NCBI GenBank assembly: GCA_937958885.1
Contig: CALGMT010000018.1
Location: forward strand, 1 to 63,098
DNA: 63,098 bases
Origin: an uncultured bacterium
GTDB lineage: Bacteria > Verrucomicrobiota > Kiritimatiellia > CAIVKH01
Direction of reading: 5' to 3'
Shown here: positions 45,303-56,555 of the stretch, piece after piece
Numbering within the stretch: position 1 is the first letter of the stretch
Layout: each line of letters starts with the position of its first letter
The notes under the pieces: generated by a model
What the model was told of the DNA's origin: nothing
Databases searched by the model: none
Seen by the model: only the letters and a program-made list of their open reading frames with translations
Made by a program: the position numbers and the translations under genes

Positions 45303-45377
45303 TTACATATCCTGGGTCACGTGGATCACCATGTAGAATATACCGATGATCATCAACGCTGACAAAACGGTATCCAT
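45303..45377 (-). CDS. Possible 24-residue membrane peptide
   Basis: A short frame from ATG (45377) to TAA (45303) encodes 24 residues with one hydrophobic core (VLSALMIIGIFYMVIHV) bounded by Asp residues, the pattern of single-span small membrane proteins. Its stop lies 5 bases before the BFN start, so it could be a coupled leader. I see no strong Shine-Dalgarno, and the A/T-richer codons differ from the neighbours. Conservation in related genomes is needed to accept it. Confidence 0.35.
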   Translation of the reverse strand: MDTVLSALMIIGIFYMVIHVTQDM

Positions 45378-45430
45378 GTGGGGAATATAACGCATTTCGC
45401 GGCGCGCGTCATGCGGGTTTCAGCGCCGCC

Positions 45431-48052
<2,622 letters not shown>

Positions 48053-48094
48053 TTTTGTCACTCCTAATAGTTCTCAAATAGTGTCATTATGACT

Positions 48095-48127
48095 CTACTT
48101 GCATTCTTAACATTATATCGCAAGTAG
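48095..48127 (-). promoter_or_regulatory. clpB promoter with 8-N17-8 inverted repeat
   Basis: In a 148-base AT-rich gap, ctacttgc (48095-48102) pairs perfectly with gcaagtag (48120-48127) across 17 bases. A perfect -10 hexamer TATAAT on the minus strand (48117-48112) lies inside the spacer, about 60 bases before the clpB ATG. No good -35 is seen. The repeat does not match CIRCE (TTAGCACTC-N9-GAGTGCTAA) or HAIR. It is placed where a repressor would block transcription. Confidence 0.5.
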
Positions 48128-48210
48128 TTGATTTATTGTGTCATATAAAATTTATATAGCACAAAATTATCTCAATAAATCAATGAAGCATCACTCGTGC
48201 CAAGCCTGAA

Positions 48211-49248
48211 TCAGCCCAAGCGGGCTTCAAGCTGGTCGAGGCGCTTTTGGAGGGCGAGCAGGCGCTCGCGGAGGTCGGGTAGGCGTGCGAGGGTGGCGTA
48301 CTGGCGCGCCATTTCCTTTTGCGGCGTGGCTGGAAAGCCGATGACATAGGCCTTGGGAGGCACATCCTTGGTCACGCCGGATTGGGCGCCGACCACGGCG
48401 CCGGCGCCGACTTCCAGATGCCCCGCGACGCCCACTTGTCCTGCCAGGATGGCGTGGGGACCGATAATTGAGCTGCCGGAAATGCCTACTTGCGCAACGA
48501 TGACGGCGTGATCGCCGATGATGACGTTGTGGGCGATCTGAACAAGGTTGTCGATTTTCACGCCCTTCCCGATTCGCGTTCTGCCGAATCGGGCGCGGTC
48601 CACGGTGACGTTCGCGCCGATCTCGACATCGTCGGCGATCGACACGATGCCGATCTGCGGCTGCTTTGTGCGGACGCCCTGCTTGTCCACATCGTAGCCG
48701 AACCCGTCGCTGCCGATCACTGTTCCGTTATGAATCCAGACCCGATCGCCCAGCACGCAATGCTCGCGAATCGAGACCTGCGGGAAAAGTCGGCAATCCT
48801 TTCCGATGCGTACGCCGTGTCCGATGTAACACTGCGCGCCGACGATGCTCCGGTCGCCGATGACCGCGCCGGCCTCGATCACGGAGAGCGGGCCGACATG
48901 CACATCGGCGCCGAGCGCCGCCTCCGGACTCACTACGGCGGTCGGGTGAACGCCCGGCGGAAATTCAGGCTCCGGAGGCGCAAACCATTTCGCGACCAAT
49001 GCAAACGCGGCAGCGGGATGCTCCACTTTGAGCAGCGCGCAGACAGAGGGCGCCGACCATTCACGGCCTACAATCAGCGCGGAGGCTCTCGTTTTTGCGG
49101 CATCCGCCATGTAGCGCGCCTCCGAGACGAACGCGATGTCACCCGGCTCCGCGCCGCGCACGCTCGCCACGCCCGTGATGACCGCCGCGCCGTCGCCGAC
49201 CAGTTCGGCGTCGAGCCGACGGGCGATCTCGCTGACGGTCAGTTGCAT
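48211..49248 (-). CDS. lpxD: UDP-3-O-(3-hydroxyacyl)glucosamine N-acyltransferase LpxD
   Basis: Third enzyme of lipid A synthesis, adding the N-linked acyl chain from acyl-ACP. 345 residues. The N-terminal uridine-binding domain ([16 protein letters not shown]) is followed by a left-handed beta-helix of hexapeptide repeats ([19 protein letters not shown] and following). The catalytic His lies in [16 protein letters not shown]. The C-terminal helix ([20 protein letters not shown]) binds ACP. It follows skp by 6 bases; bamA-skp-lpxD is a common envelope gene order. Confidence 0.95.
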   Translation of the reverse strand: MQLTVSEIARRLDAELVGDGAAVITGVASVRGAEPGDIAFVSEARYMADAAKTRASALIVGREWSAPSVCALLKVEHPAAAFALVAKWFAPPEPEFPPGVHPTAVVSPEAALGADVHVGPLSVIEAGAVIGDRSIVGAQCYIGHGVRIGKDCRLFPQVSIREHCVLGDRVWIHNGTVIGSDGFGYDVDKQGVRTKQPQIGIVSIADDVEIGANVTVDRARFGRTRIGKGVKIDNLVQIAHNVIIGDHAVIVAQVGISGSSIIGPHAILAGQVGVAGHLEVGAGAVVGAQSGVTKDVPPKAYVIGFPATPQKEMARQYATLARLPDLRERLLALQKRLDQLEARLG

Positions 49249-49254
49249 CGCAGC

Positions 49255-49851
49255 CTATTTCTTGCCGGTGTTCAGCAACTCGATCAACGCCGCGGTGATG
49301 TCCCGGCTCGGCTCAAAATACAGGATGTTCGGCACGCCGTTGAGATTGTCGCCCGAGGTTTCATAGACCGCGATGAAGCCTTCTTTCTTCGCGTAGCCGG
49401 CGAGCGTTTCCTTGATCTCGACGACCAGCTTGTCGCGCACCCGTTTCATCTGATCGGCGATCTGGCGGCGGCGCGTCTCCTCGAATCGGCGGATTTTGCC
49501 CTCCATTTCGCGCAGCTCGACGAGTTTTTCCTCCGCGTCCGCGCGGCGGCTGTTGCGGGCCTCTTCGCTCAACACGCGGTCCTCGGACTCCTCGCGCGCC
49601 TGGCGGAAGGACTCTTGTAACTCCTTGAACTTATCCACCATCTTCTTGAGTTCGTCGCGGTATTCCGCTTCCTGCTCCTTGAGCTGGCCCTCGGCAAGCT
49701 TGGTCTTGTAGAACTCGTCAAACACTTTGTTCATGTCGACAAACACGATGCGCTCCCGGTCGCTTTGCGCAAACACGGGCGCGGCCGCGCCGAGCATGGC
49801 GACGGCGGTCAACAATGCGGCGGCGCCGCGCAATGATCCGATGTACTTCAT
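49255..49851 (-). CDS. OmpH/Skp-family periplasmic chaperone
   Basis: A 198-residue exported protein with signal peptide about 1-29 (AVAMLGAAAPVFAQ). RIVFVDMNKVFDEFYKTKLA starts the OmpH domain. A long coiled coil from about 58 to 150 (KEQEAEYRDELKKMVDKFKE) forms the grasping arms of the trimer that holds unfolded outer-membrane proteins. The C-terminal strand region has YETSGDNLNGVPNILYF. Position between bamA and lpxD supports this role. GGAGAAGAT precedes the ATG. Confidence 0.9.
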   Translation of the reverse strand: MKYIGSLRGAAALLTAVAMLGAAAPVFAQSDRERIVFVDMNKVFDEFYKTKLAEGQLKEQEAEYRDELKKMVDKFKELQESFRQAREESEDRVLSEEARNSRRADAEEKLVELREMEGKIRRFEETRRRQIADQMKRVRDKLVVEIKETLAGYAKKEGFIAVYETSGDNLNGVPNILYFEPSRDITAALIELLNTGKK

Positions 49852-49869
49852 ATCTTCTCCTTCATCTCC

Positions 49870-52218
49870 TCAAAACGAATAGCCGATGGTGAACTGGAAA
49901 CGGCCCGAGCGGCGTGTGTAGTCCGGATCGGTCTCCAGCGGCCACGCGTAATCCAGGCGCAGTGGGAATCCCGGGAAATCGAGCCGGATGCCGACGCCCC
50001 AGTCCGAGTTGTATTTCGAAAAGTCCCACTCGTAGGCCTCGTCGTAGACATAACCGATATCATAGAACATCGCGAAGCGCAGGCGTTCAAAAACCGGGAT
50101 GGTATATTCGGCGGTCGCGTACCAGGCCGTGCTGCCGCCGACCGGTTCGCGGTTCTCGTCCTTCGGCCCCACCTGGCGGAACTTCCAGGCGCGCAGCGTG
50201 CGCGCGCCGCCGAGATACAGCCGCTCGAAGATCGGCACGTCGTCGGCGCTGCCGTGCGGTTCCACCACCGAGGTCCACGCGCGGATGTTGAAGACGTGCT
50301 CGTACCAAATGGGCCAGAACGTCGAAATCTGCGCCTCCAGGTTGTACACATCCACATCGCCGCCGAACGGACCGCCCGCCCACATACCGCCGACGCTCGC
50401 CCGCGTGCCCTGCGTGGGGATGAACGCGCTGTCGCGCGAATCGCGGACGACCGACGCGCTAATTGCGCTCTTCAGGAACTCGCCTTCCTGCTCCTGGAAG
50501 AAGGCGCTCGCCCGTTCGCTCACGTTGTGGATTTTGATCTTCTCCAGCCCGTATGAAATGTTGAACCGGGAGAACGTGTCGAGCGGGACGCCGATGCCGA
50601 TGTCGCCGCCGGTATTCCGCTGGTCGTAGAGGCTGCTGAAGTAGCTGCGGTTCCGCCTAAACAGGTTCAGCGTGAGCGCAAGGCGGCGGTCGAACAGCCA
50701 CGGCTCGGTGAACGAAAATTCCAAATCGTTGCGCTTGGTGCCGGCGGTGCCGCGCAGCCGCAGCTTTTGACCGCCGCCCGTTGGCGGCCAGTTGAACAAA
50801 TCGAAATTCCCTTGCGACAGCTCGGCGAACCCGATCAGGTTATCCACGCTGGAGAAGCCCGCGCCGACGAGAAACTGGCCGGTCCGCCGCTCTTCGACCT
50901 CCACCGCCAGGTCGAACAGGCCGGGATCGCGCGTATCCTCCGGCACCGCCGCCACGAAATCGAAATAGCCGAGGTTGCGCAAACGCAGCTCGCTGGTGCG
51001 CACCCGGGGCTGGTTGTAAATGTCGCCCGGCATCACCGTGATCTCGCGGCGGATGACCTTGTCCTTCGTGCGCGTGTTCCCGCGGATTTTTACGTCGCGC
51101 ACGCGCGCCTGCTCGCCCTCGGCGCGCACCGCGACATCGAGATCGACGACCGGCTCGCCGGGCCGCGGCGTGACGACCTGCTGCACCTCGCTGCGAATGT
51201 AGCCGCGGCTCCCGTAAAAATCGCGCACCGCCTGCTGCGCGCGCTCGATGGCGGAGAGCGTCGCAATATCGCCCGGCCGATTCGTGATCGCGCGCTGCAC
51301 CTCCGACGCGGGGAACTTCTCCGGACCGACGACCTGCACGCGGCCGAACCGATACTGGTCGCCACGCTCGACCGGAATGCGCACGTCGAGATGTTTGCCG
51401 CGCGAGGCGACCACCGGATCACCGACGGTCGCATCGAGAAATCCGCGGTCCAGCAGCACGCGGCGCACAACCTCGACATCCGCATCGAGTTCGTCCGGCT
51501 TATAGGTCCCGGATCCGGTGAGCCACGACCACATATTCGCCTGCCGCTGCTTCATCGGCCGGCGCAGATCGTGAGCGATCACCGGCGGGCGGTCGAAAAA
51601 CCACGGGAACAATGCGCGCATCGCGCGGGCGCCGCGGCCCGGATCCGGGATTTCGCCATAGAATCGAATGCGCCGGATCTTCGCGCGGCGGCCCTCCTTC
51701 ACCTTCACCGCGACCTCGGCCGTGCCGGACGCCTCGTCCTCGCGGATGGTCCACTTCAGCTCGGCAGAGGGAAAGTAGCGCTTTTGGTAGTGCTCGCGCA
51801 CGGCGAGCGCCCTGAAGGCCAGCGTCGCGTCGTCCACCAGGTCGCCCGGCCCGAGGCCGAGCAGCTCGCGCACCTTGGCATTCCCGATTTCATCCGCGCC
51901 CTCGATCCGGATCAATCGGATGCGCGGCTTGCTGCGAACCACATACGTCACATCGACGCCGCCGGGCGTGTCCTCCACCTCCGTCGCGACATAAGCGAAG
52001 CGGCCCGACTGCTCCAGCGCGCGAACGTCGCGCGCGAGGGCCGCGCGGGTGAGTTCCTGGCCCGGCGCGATGCTGATAAACGAACGCACGAGCGACTCGT
52101 CGATCAAACCGCCGCCGCGCCGCTCGATGCGGATGTCGCGCACCGTCGCGCCCGAGGCCGATGCCGCAAACATCGTCCAGAGCGCCGCGAGGCACACCCC
52201 TAAAAACGCGCGCCTCAC
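49870..52218 (-). CDS. bamA: Outer membrane protein assembly factor BamA
   Basis: Central subunit of the outer-membrane protein insertion machine. 782 residues, as expected. A signal peptide (AFLGVCLAALWTMFAASASG) is followed by about five POTRA domains (20-425), e.g. FAYVATEVEDTPGGVDVTYV and GNTRTKDKVIRREITVMPGD. The C-terminal barrel includes FSFTEPWLFDRRLALTL and ends with Phe (GRFQFTIGYSF), the usual last residue of such proteins. The start is GTG overlapping the dnaB stop as GTGA. Confidence 0.96.
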   Translation of the reverse strand: MRRAFLGVCLAALWTMFAASASGATVRDIRIERRGGGLIDESLVRSFISIAPGQELTRAALARDVRALEQSGRFAYVATEVEDTPGGVDVTYVVRSKPRIRLIRIEGADEIGNAKVRELLGLGPGDLVDDATLAFRALAVREHYQKRYFPSAELKWTIREDEASGTAEVAVKVKEGRRAKIRRIRFYGEIPDPGRGARAMRALFPWFFDRPPVIAHDLRRPMKQRQANMWSWLTGSGTYKPDELDADVEVVRRVLLDRGFLDATVGDPVVASRGKHLDVRIPVERGDQYRFGRVQVVGPEKFPASEVQRAITNRPGDIATLSAIERAQQAVRDFYGSRGYIRSEVQQVVTPRPGEPVVDLDVAVRAEGEQARVRDVKIRGNTRTKDKVIRREITVMPGDIYNQPRVRTSELRLRNLGYFDFVAAVPEDTRDPGLFDLAVEVEERRTGQFLVGAGFSSVDNLIGFAELSQGNFDLFNWPPTGGGQKLRLRGTAGTKRNDLEFSFTEPWLFDRRLALTLNLFRRNRSYFSSLYDQRNTGGDIGIGVPLDTFSRFNISYGLEKIKIHNVSERASAFFQEQEGEFLKSAISASVVRDSRDSAFIPTQGTRASVGGMWAGGPFGGDVDVYNLEAQISTFWPIWYEHVFNIRAWTSVVEPHGSADDVPIFERLYLGGARTLRAWKFRQVGPKDENREPVGGSTAWYATAEYTIPVFERLRFAMFYDIGYVYDEAYEWDFSKYNSDWGVGIRLDFPGFPLRLDYAWPLETDPDYTRRSGRFQFTIGYSF

Positions 52219-53639
52219 AGGTCTCCGGCGCTGGGGGCAAAGCTCCCGGCCGCTCCGTCGGTTTGCAGGCGATTTTCGAACCGCGTCGTTTCGTCCTTGA
52301 AATTCAAGCGCACCTCTCCCGTCGGTCCGTTACGATGCTTGGCGAAATCCACGATGGCAAGCGTCTTGTCGGCAAACTCGGGATCGTCTTTGTATTTGCA
52401 GGGCCGCCGCAGCAGCATCACCACGTCGGCATCCTGTTCGATCGATCCGGAATCGCGCAGATCGGAGAGCTTCGGCACCGCGGTCTTTTCGCGCGTTTCG
52501 GGCGCGCGGCTCAACTGGCTCAAGACGATCACGGGAATCCGCAGCTCTTTCGCCATCGCCTTGAGCGAGGCGGAGATCGCCGCGGTCTCGCGCTGGCGGC
52601 CCTCGCCGCTCTTCTGCGAAAAATTGAGCATTTGAAGATAATCCACCACAATCAATTGGATGTCGTACTGCTTTTTGAGGCGCCGCGCGCGCGCGCGCAG
52701 CTCGACGGCCTCCAACCCCGCGGAATCGTCCACAAAAATCTGCGCTTTCTGCAAATCCGAGGCGGCCTGCACCAAGCGGTTGTGCATGTCGCCCGACAAC
52801 ATGCCCTTGCGGATTCGATCCGACTGGATGTCCGCCCGCGAACACAGCATGCGCTTGACCAGCGCCTCGCGCGGCATTTCCAAACTGAAGATCGCCACCG
52901 GGCGCGCCAGGTGATCGCTCACCTCGCCCATCGCGACCTTCTCCGCGATATTCATCGCGAGCGAGGTCTTGCCCATCGACGGGCGCGCGGCAATGATGAT
53001 CATGTCCGCCGGCTGAAACCCGCCGGTCAACCGGTCGATATCGATGTAGCCGCTCGGCACCCCGGTCACGCCGGTCTTGTTCTGAAAGATGTGCTCGATG
53101 TGGACCATCGTCTCCTTGACCGCCTCGGACCACGGGATGATGGTGCGGCGCTGATCATGGGAAATGTCGAACAGGTTCTGCGCCGCGCGGTCGAGAATCA
53201 GGTCCGCCGTCTCGTCCGCGCGATAGCACGACTCGACCGCGTCGCGGGAGACCTCGATCACGCGCCGCAGAATGTGTTTCTGCCGGACGATGTCGATGTA
53301 GTATTCGAGCGCCGCCGAGGTCGGCGTCTGATCCATCAAGCCTTCGATGAAGGCCTGCCCGCCGATCCCGTCGAGCGTGCCGAGATCGCGCATCCGCTGG
53401 CCGACGGTCAGCAGGTCCACGGGCCGGCCGCGATCGTGCAGGTCCACGATCGTATCGAAGACCAGCCGATGCGCGGGGATGTAAAAACTGTCCGTGCGAA
53501 TCTGCCGCTCGATCGCGAGATCGATGGCGCGCTCGGCGTCCACCATCATGGACCCCAAGACGCCGCGTTCCGCATCCTCGCTGTGCGGCGGGATGCGGTC
53601 CGGACGAGCCGAGGACGCCGGAGAATCCGGCTGCGCCAT
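52215..53639 (-). CDS. dnaB: Replicative DNA helicase DnaB
   Basis: Hexameric helicase of the replication fork. 474 residues. The N-terminal collar domain (IPPHSEDAERGVLGSMMVDA) is followed by the RecA-like motor: Walker A in IIAARPSMGKTSLAMNIAEK, Walker B in LIVVDYLQML, and VIVLSQLSRAPE and RDSGSIEQDADVVMLLRR further on. No intein. It sits directly after rplI (4 bases) as in many bacteria, and its stop overlaps bamA. Confidence 0.97.
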   Translation of the reverse strand: MAQPDSPASSARPDRIPPHSEDAERGVLGSMMVDAERAIDLAIERQIRTDSFYIPAHRLVFDTIVDLHDRGRPVDLLTVGQRMRDLGTLDGIGGQAFIEGLMDQTPTSAALEYYIDIVRQKHILRRVIEVSRDAVESCYRADETADLILDRAAQNLFDISHDQRRTIIPWSEAVKETMVHIEHIFQNKTGVTGVPSGYIDIDRLTGGFQPADMIIIAARPSMGKTSLAMNIAEKVAMGEVSDHLARPVAIFSLEMPREALVKRMLCSRADIQSDRIRKGMLSGDMHNRLVQAASDLQKAQIFVDDSAGLEAVELRARARRLKKQYDIQLIVVDYLQMLNFSQKSGEGRQRETAAISASLKAMAKELRIPVIVLSQLSRAPETREKTAVPKLSDLRDSGSIEQDADVVMLLRRPCKYKDDPEFADKTLAIVDFAKHRNGPTGEVRLNFKDETTRFENRLQTDGAAGSFAPSAGDL

Positions 53640-53643
53640 GGGC

Positions 53644-54093
53644 CTACTCCGCGACGAGGGTGACGGTCAACTCGGCTTGAACGTCCGTCATCAGGCGGAC
53701 GGTGAGCGTGTGCGCGCCCAATTCCTTGAGCGGATGCGGCAGCATGATCTTGTGTTTGTCGATCGCGATGCCCTGTTTGTCCAGCGCGGCGGCGATATCG
53801 CCGGCGGTGACGGAGCCGAACATGCGGCCTTCCGCTCCGGCCTTGACCGGAATCGTCAGCCCGAGGGATGCAATCTTCGCGCGGAGCGCCTCCGCCTCCG
53901 ACCGGCGGGCCGCGCGTTTGGCCTCCGCAGCCGCGCGGCGTTTTTCCACGCGGCGCCGCGTCGCCTCGGTGACCGGGGCGGCGATATTGCGGGGCAGCAG
54001 ATAATTGCGGGCGTAGCCGTCGGCGACCTTCACGAGGTCACCGGTCAGGCCGAGTCCGTCCACGTCTTCCATCAAAATGACTTCGGTTGCCAT
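53644..54093 (-). CDS. rplI: 50S ribosomal protein L9
   Basis: 149 residues, two domains joined by a long helix. The signature GLTGDLVKVADGYARNYLLP is near the N-terminus, and the second domain has FGSVTAGDIAAALDKQGI. Binds 23S rRNA near the L1 stalk. Part of the rpsF-ssb-rpsR-rplI-dnaB group. Confidence 0.97.
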   Translation of the reverse strand: MATEVILMEDVDGLGLTGDLVKVADGYARNYLLPRNIAAPVTEATRRRVEKRRAAAEAKRAARRSEAEALRAKIASLGLTIPVKAGAEGRMFGSVTAGDIAAALDKQGIAIDKHKIMLPHPLKELGAHTLTVRLMTDVQAELTVTLVAE

Positions 54094-54109
54094 GTGCGTT
54101 CTCCTCGAA

Positions 54110-54373
54110 TCAGGGCAGCAGCCCCATCACGCGCGCGCGGCGGATCGCGGCCTGCACTTGGCGCTGCTGGCGGGCGGTGGTGCCGGTGATGCGGCGCGGC
54201 ATGATCTTGCCGCGCTCGGTCATGAATTTGCGCAGCAGCTCGCTGTCCTTGTAGTCAATGTGCGTGACGCCCTCGAGATACTTCGCGCCCTTTTTCATCA
54301 GGGGCTGCATCTCGCTCATCATGTCGCGCGGGCGGCGATCGCGCTCGCGGTCGTTTCGTTCTTTCGGTCGCAT
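54110..54373 (-). CDS. rpsR: 30S ribosomal protein S18
   Basis: 87 residues. After an Arg-rich N-terminus of about 18 residues comes the S18 core: [20 protein letters not shown] and [21 protein letters not shown]18 lacks Cys here (no zinc form). Binds 16S rRNA beside S6, whose gene is two upstream. Confidence 0.97.
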   Translation of the reverse strand: MRPKERNDRERDRRPRDMMSEMQPLMKKGAKYLEGVTHIDYKDSELLRKFMTERGKIMPRRITGTTARQQRQVQAAIRRARVMGLLP

Positions 54374-54399
54374 GGAATGTCCTCTCTCTCCTCGGGTCC

Positions 54400-54867
54400 C
54401 TAGAATGGCAGATCGTCGTCCGGATCGCCGGGGGGCGGCGCATCGTCGTGAACCGGCGCGGGCGCGGCGCGACTGCCGCCGCGCGGCGGGGCGGGCTCAT
54501 CCGGCGCATCGCCGTATTCGCCGCGGCGCGACCGGTTGCTCCCGCTGTCCAGAAACTGAACGCGCTCCGCGACGACGCCGAGCTTGCTGCGTTTCTGGCC
54601 GTCCTTTTCCCACTCGTCCAGCTTGAGGCGACCTTCGACAAAAAGCGGCGACCCTTTGCGCAGATATTCCGCGCACAGCTCCGCCTGCTTGCCCCACACG
54701 GTGACGTTGAGGAAGCACACCTCCTCGCGGTCCTCGCCGTTGCTCGCCTTATACTTCCGGTTCACGGCCATCCCCAGCTCGGCGACGGCCATGCCGGAGG
54801 GCGTCGAGCGCTTTTCGGGATCGCGCGTGAGACGCCCAATCAGCAGGACTTTGTTCAGCGAGGCCAT
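54400..54867 (-). CDS. ssb: Single-stranded DNA-binding protein
   Basis: 155 residues. The OB fold runs from [20 protein letters not shown] through [21 protein letters not shown] Pro/Ala/Arg-rich disordered linker follows, then the acidic tip DDDLPF that binds partner proteins. It lies 3 bases after rpsF. Confidence 0.97.
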   Translation of the reverse strand: MASLNKVLLIGRLTRDPEKRSTPSGMAVAELGMAVNRKYKASNGEDREEVCFLNVTVWGKQAELCAEYLRKGSPLFVEGRLKLDEWEKDGQKRSKLGVVAERVQFLDSGSNRSRRGEYGDAPDEPAPPRGGSRAAPAPVHDDAPPPGDPDDDLPF

Positions 54868-54870
54868 GGC

Positions 54871-55179
54871 TTATGTGGCCGCGGGCGCGGCAACCTCCGG
54901 TGCGCGCACGATCTGCACGCGGAAAATTTCTTCGTTGAGCTTCAAGCGGCCCCGCAAGGCGTCGATCTTGCCTCCGGCGAGCTGGAACGTGACCACCATG
55001 TACTGGCCGCCGGTATGCTTGTTCATCGGGCGCGCGAACGAGCGGCGGCCGATTCGCGTCTTCGCTTCGACCTTTCCGCCGACCTTTTCGATCTCGGCCA
55101 CCACCCGGTCGAGCGCGCCATCCAGCGCCTCCTCTTTCAAGGATTCCGGGAAAATAATCATCGCCTCGTATTTATTCAT
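54871..55179 (-). CDS. rpsF: 30S ribosomal protein S6
   Basis: 102 residues. N-terminal MNKYEAMIIFPESLKEEAL and GRRSFARPMNKHTGGQYMVV are S6 features. Its ATG overlaps the pth stop as ATGA. Binds the central 30S domain with S18. Confidence 0.96.
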   Translation of the reverse strand: MNKYEAMIIFPESLKEEALDGALDRVVAEIEKVGGKVEAKTRIGRRSFARPMNKHTGGQYMVVTFQLAGGKIDALRGRLKLNEEIFRVQIVRAPEVAAPAAT

Positions 55180-55766
55180 CGTCTCGTTCCCTCGCCTCTC
55201 GTGTCCTCTCTATTAAACTCGTTCATCGCCCGGTCCCATCCGTCCCGCAGCGCGACGGTCACCGCGTCGGCCGCGCGCCGAATCGCCGCGTCCACCACCG
55301 GCTGCTCGTCCGGCGCGAATCGGCCGAGCACATGGCCCACCGTCTCGCCCGCCGGATCGCGCCCGATGCCGACCCGCACCCGCGGGAACCGGTCCGAGCC
55401 GAGGTGCGCGATCAGCGACTTCAGCCCGTTGTGTCCGCCCGCGCTGCCCGCCGCGCGCAGCCGCAACCGGCCGACCGGCAGATCCACGTCGTCCACCACA
55501 ACCCACACATCGGCCGGTTCCAATCCTTTTTTCCGCATCAGCGGGCCGGCCGCCTCGCCGCTGCGATTCATGAACGTGCGGGGCTTCACCAGCGCCACGC
55601 GTTCGCCTTCCAACTCGCCCTCTGCAAGCTCGGCGGGAAACCGCCAGCTTCGCCGAAACGCGGCGCCCATCCGCCGGGCCAGCTCGTCCACCACGTCGAA
55701 TCCCACGTTGTGCCGGGTCCGCGCATACGCGCGCCCCGGATTGCCCAATCCGACGACCAGTTTCAT
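55176..55766 (-). CDS. pth: Peptidyl-tRNA hydrolase
   Basis: Releases peptides from prematurely dropped peptidyl-tRNA. 196 residues. The N-terminus KLVVGLGNPGRAYARTRHNV contains the catalytic His (in TRHNVGF) and Asn; VALVKPRTFMNRSGEA and VVVDDVDLPVGRLRLR follow, with the catalytic Asp in the latter. SAGGHNGLKSLIAHLG is the substrate loop. Placed between rplY and rpsF, a common order. ATGA overlap with rpsF. Confidence 0.96.
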   Translation of the reverse strand: MKLVVGLGNPGRAYARTRHNVGFDVVDELARRMGAAFRRSWRFPAELAEGELEGERVALVKPRTFMNRSGEAAGPLMRKKGLEPADVWVVVDDVDLPVGRLRLRAAGSAGGHNGLKSLIAHLGSDRFPRVRVGIGRDPAGETVGHVLGRFAPDEQPVVDAAIRRAADAVTVALRDGWDRAMNEFNREDTRGEGTRR

Positions 55767-55801
55767 CGGTCACCCGAAACCCGGCGTCGGCCCGGCCGCC
55801 G

Positions 55802-56518
55802 CTACTTCTTGGCCTCCTTCGCGGGAGCGGCTTTCGCGGGCGCAGCCTTCTCCTCTTTCTTGGCGCCCTCGGCCGCCTCGCCCTCTTCCTTCTTCTCCTT
55901 GATGACTTCCGGTTCCGCAGCGGTCGCCGCAGCAGCCGGGGCCGCCTCTTCCTCGCGCGGCGCGGACACTGCCGCGATCGCGAGGCCGGGATCGGTGACC
56001 AGCGTGTACTTCGCCGGATCGAGCTTCACATCGCCCGCCGTCAGGCTGTCGCCGATCTTCAGACCGGAGACATCGATGTCGAACGCCTCGACGATGTCGG
56101 CCGGCAAGCATTCGACCTCGATGCTGCGCACCAGGTGCTCGAGCACGCCGCCGTGCTGCGTCACGCCGACCGGCTCGCCCACCAGGTGCACCGCAATTTC
56201 GATCTTCAGCTTCTCCGTCATCGAAATTTCGTGGAAATCCGCGTGAATGATCTGGCCCGAGATCGGGTGGAGCTGCACTTCCTGCAGCAGCACCTTCTTC
56301 GTCTCCACGCCCGGGATGTCCAGATCGAGCATCACATGCTCGGCTGCGTGGCCGTGCGTCGCGTGCCGGAACGCCTTTTCATTCACCTGCACATTCATCG
56401 GCGGCTTGCCGATCCCATACACCACGCCCGGAAACACGCCGCTGCGGCGCAAGCGCCGCCCCGCGCTCGACCCCGTGACCGACCGCACCTCCGCCGTAAC
56501 TTTGATTTCCTTTGCCAT
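55802..56518 (-). CDS. rplY: 50S ribosomal protein L25/general stress protein Ctc
   Basis: 238 residues, the long CTC form. The L25 domain (about 1-95) binds 5S rRNA: GSSAGRRLRRSGVFPGVVYG and HADFHEISMTEKLKIEIAVH. The C-terminal TL5 beta domain (about 96-190) has GGVLEHLVRSIEVECLPADI. The last 50 residues are a Lys/Ala/Glu-rich tail. It lies after prs on the same strand, as in many genomes. Confidence 0.95.
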   Translation of the reverse strand: MAKEIKVTAEVRSVTGSSAGRRLRRSGVFPGVVYGIGKPPMNVQVNEKAFRHATHGHAAEHVMLDLDIPGVETKKVLLQEVQLHPISGQIIHADFHEISMTEKLKIEIAVHLVGEPVGVTQHGGVLEHLVRSIEVECLPADIVEAFDIDVSGLKIGDSLTAGDVKLDPAKYTLVTDPGLAIAAVSAPREEEAAPAAAATAAEPEVIKEKKEEGEAAEGAKKEEKAAPAKAAPAKEAKK

Positions 56519-56555
56519 ACTCGTTGCTCTCCACGCCCCCTCCGGGGCTCATTCC

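Noticed and set aside
48062-48180. CIRCE, HAIR or sigma-32 promoter before clpB
   Set aside because: No TTAGCACTC/GAGTGCTAA or CTTGAGT/ACTCAAG pair and no CCCCAT-type -10; only the novel 8-N17-8 repeat and a TATAAT are seen.
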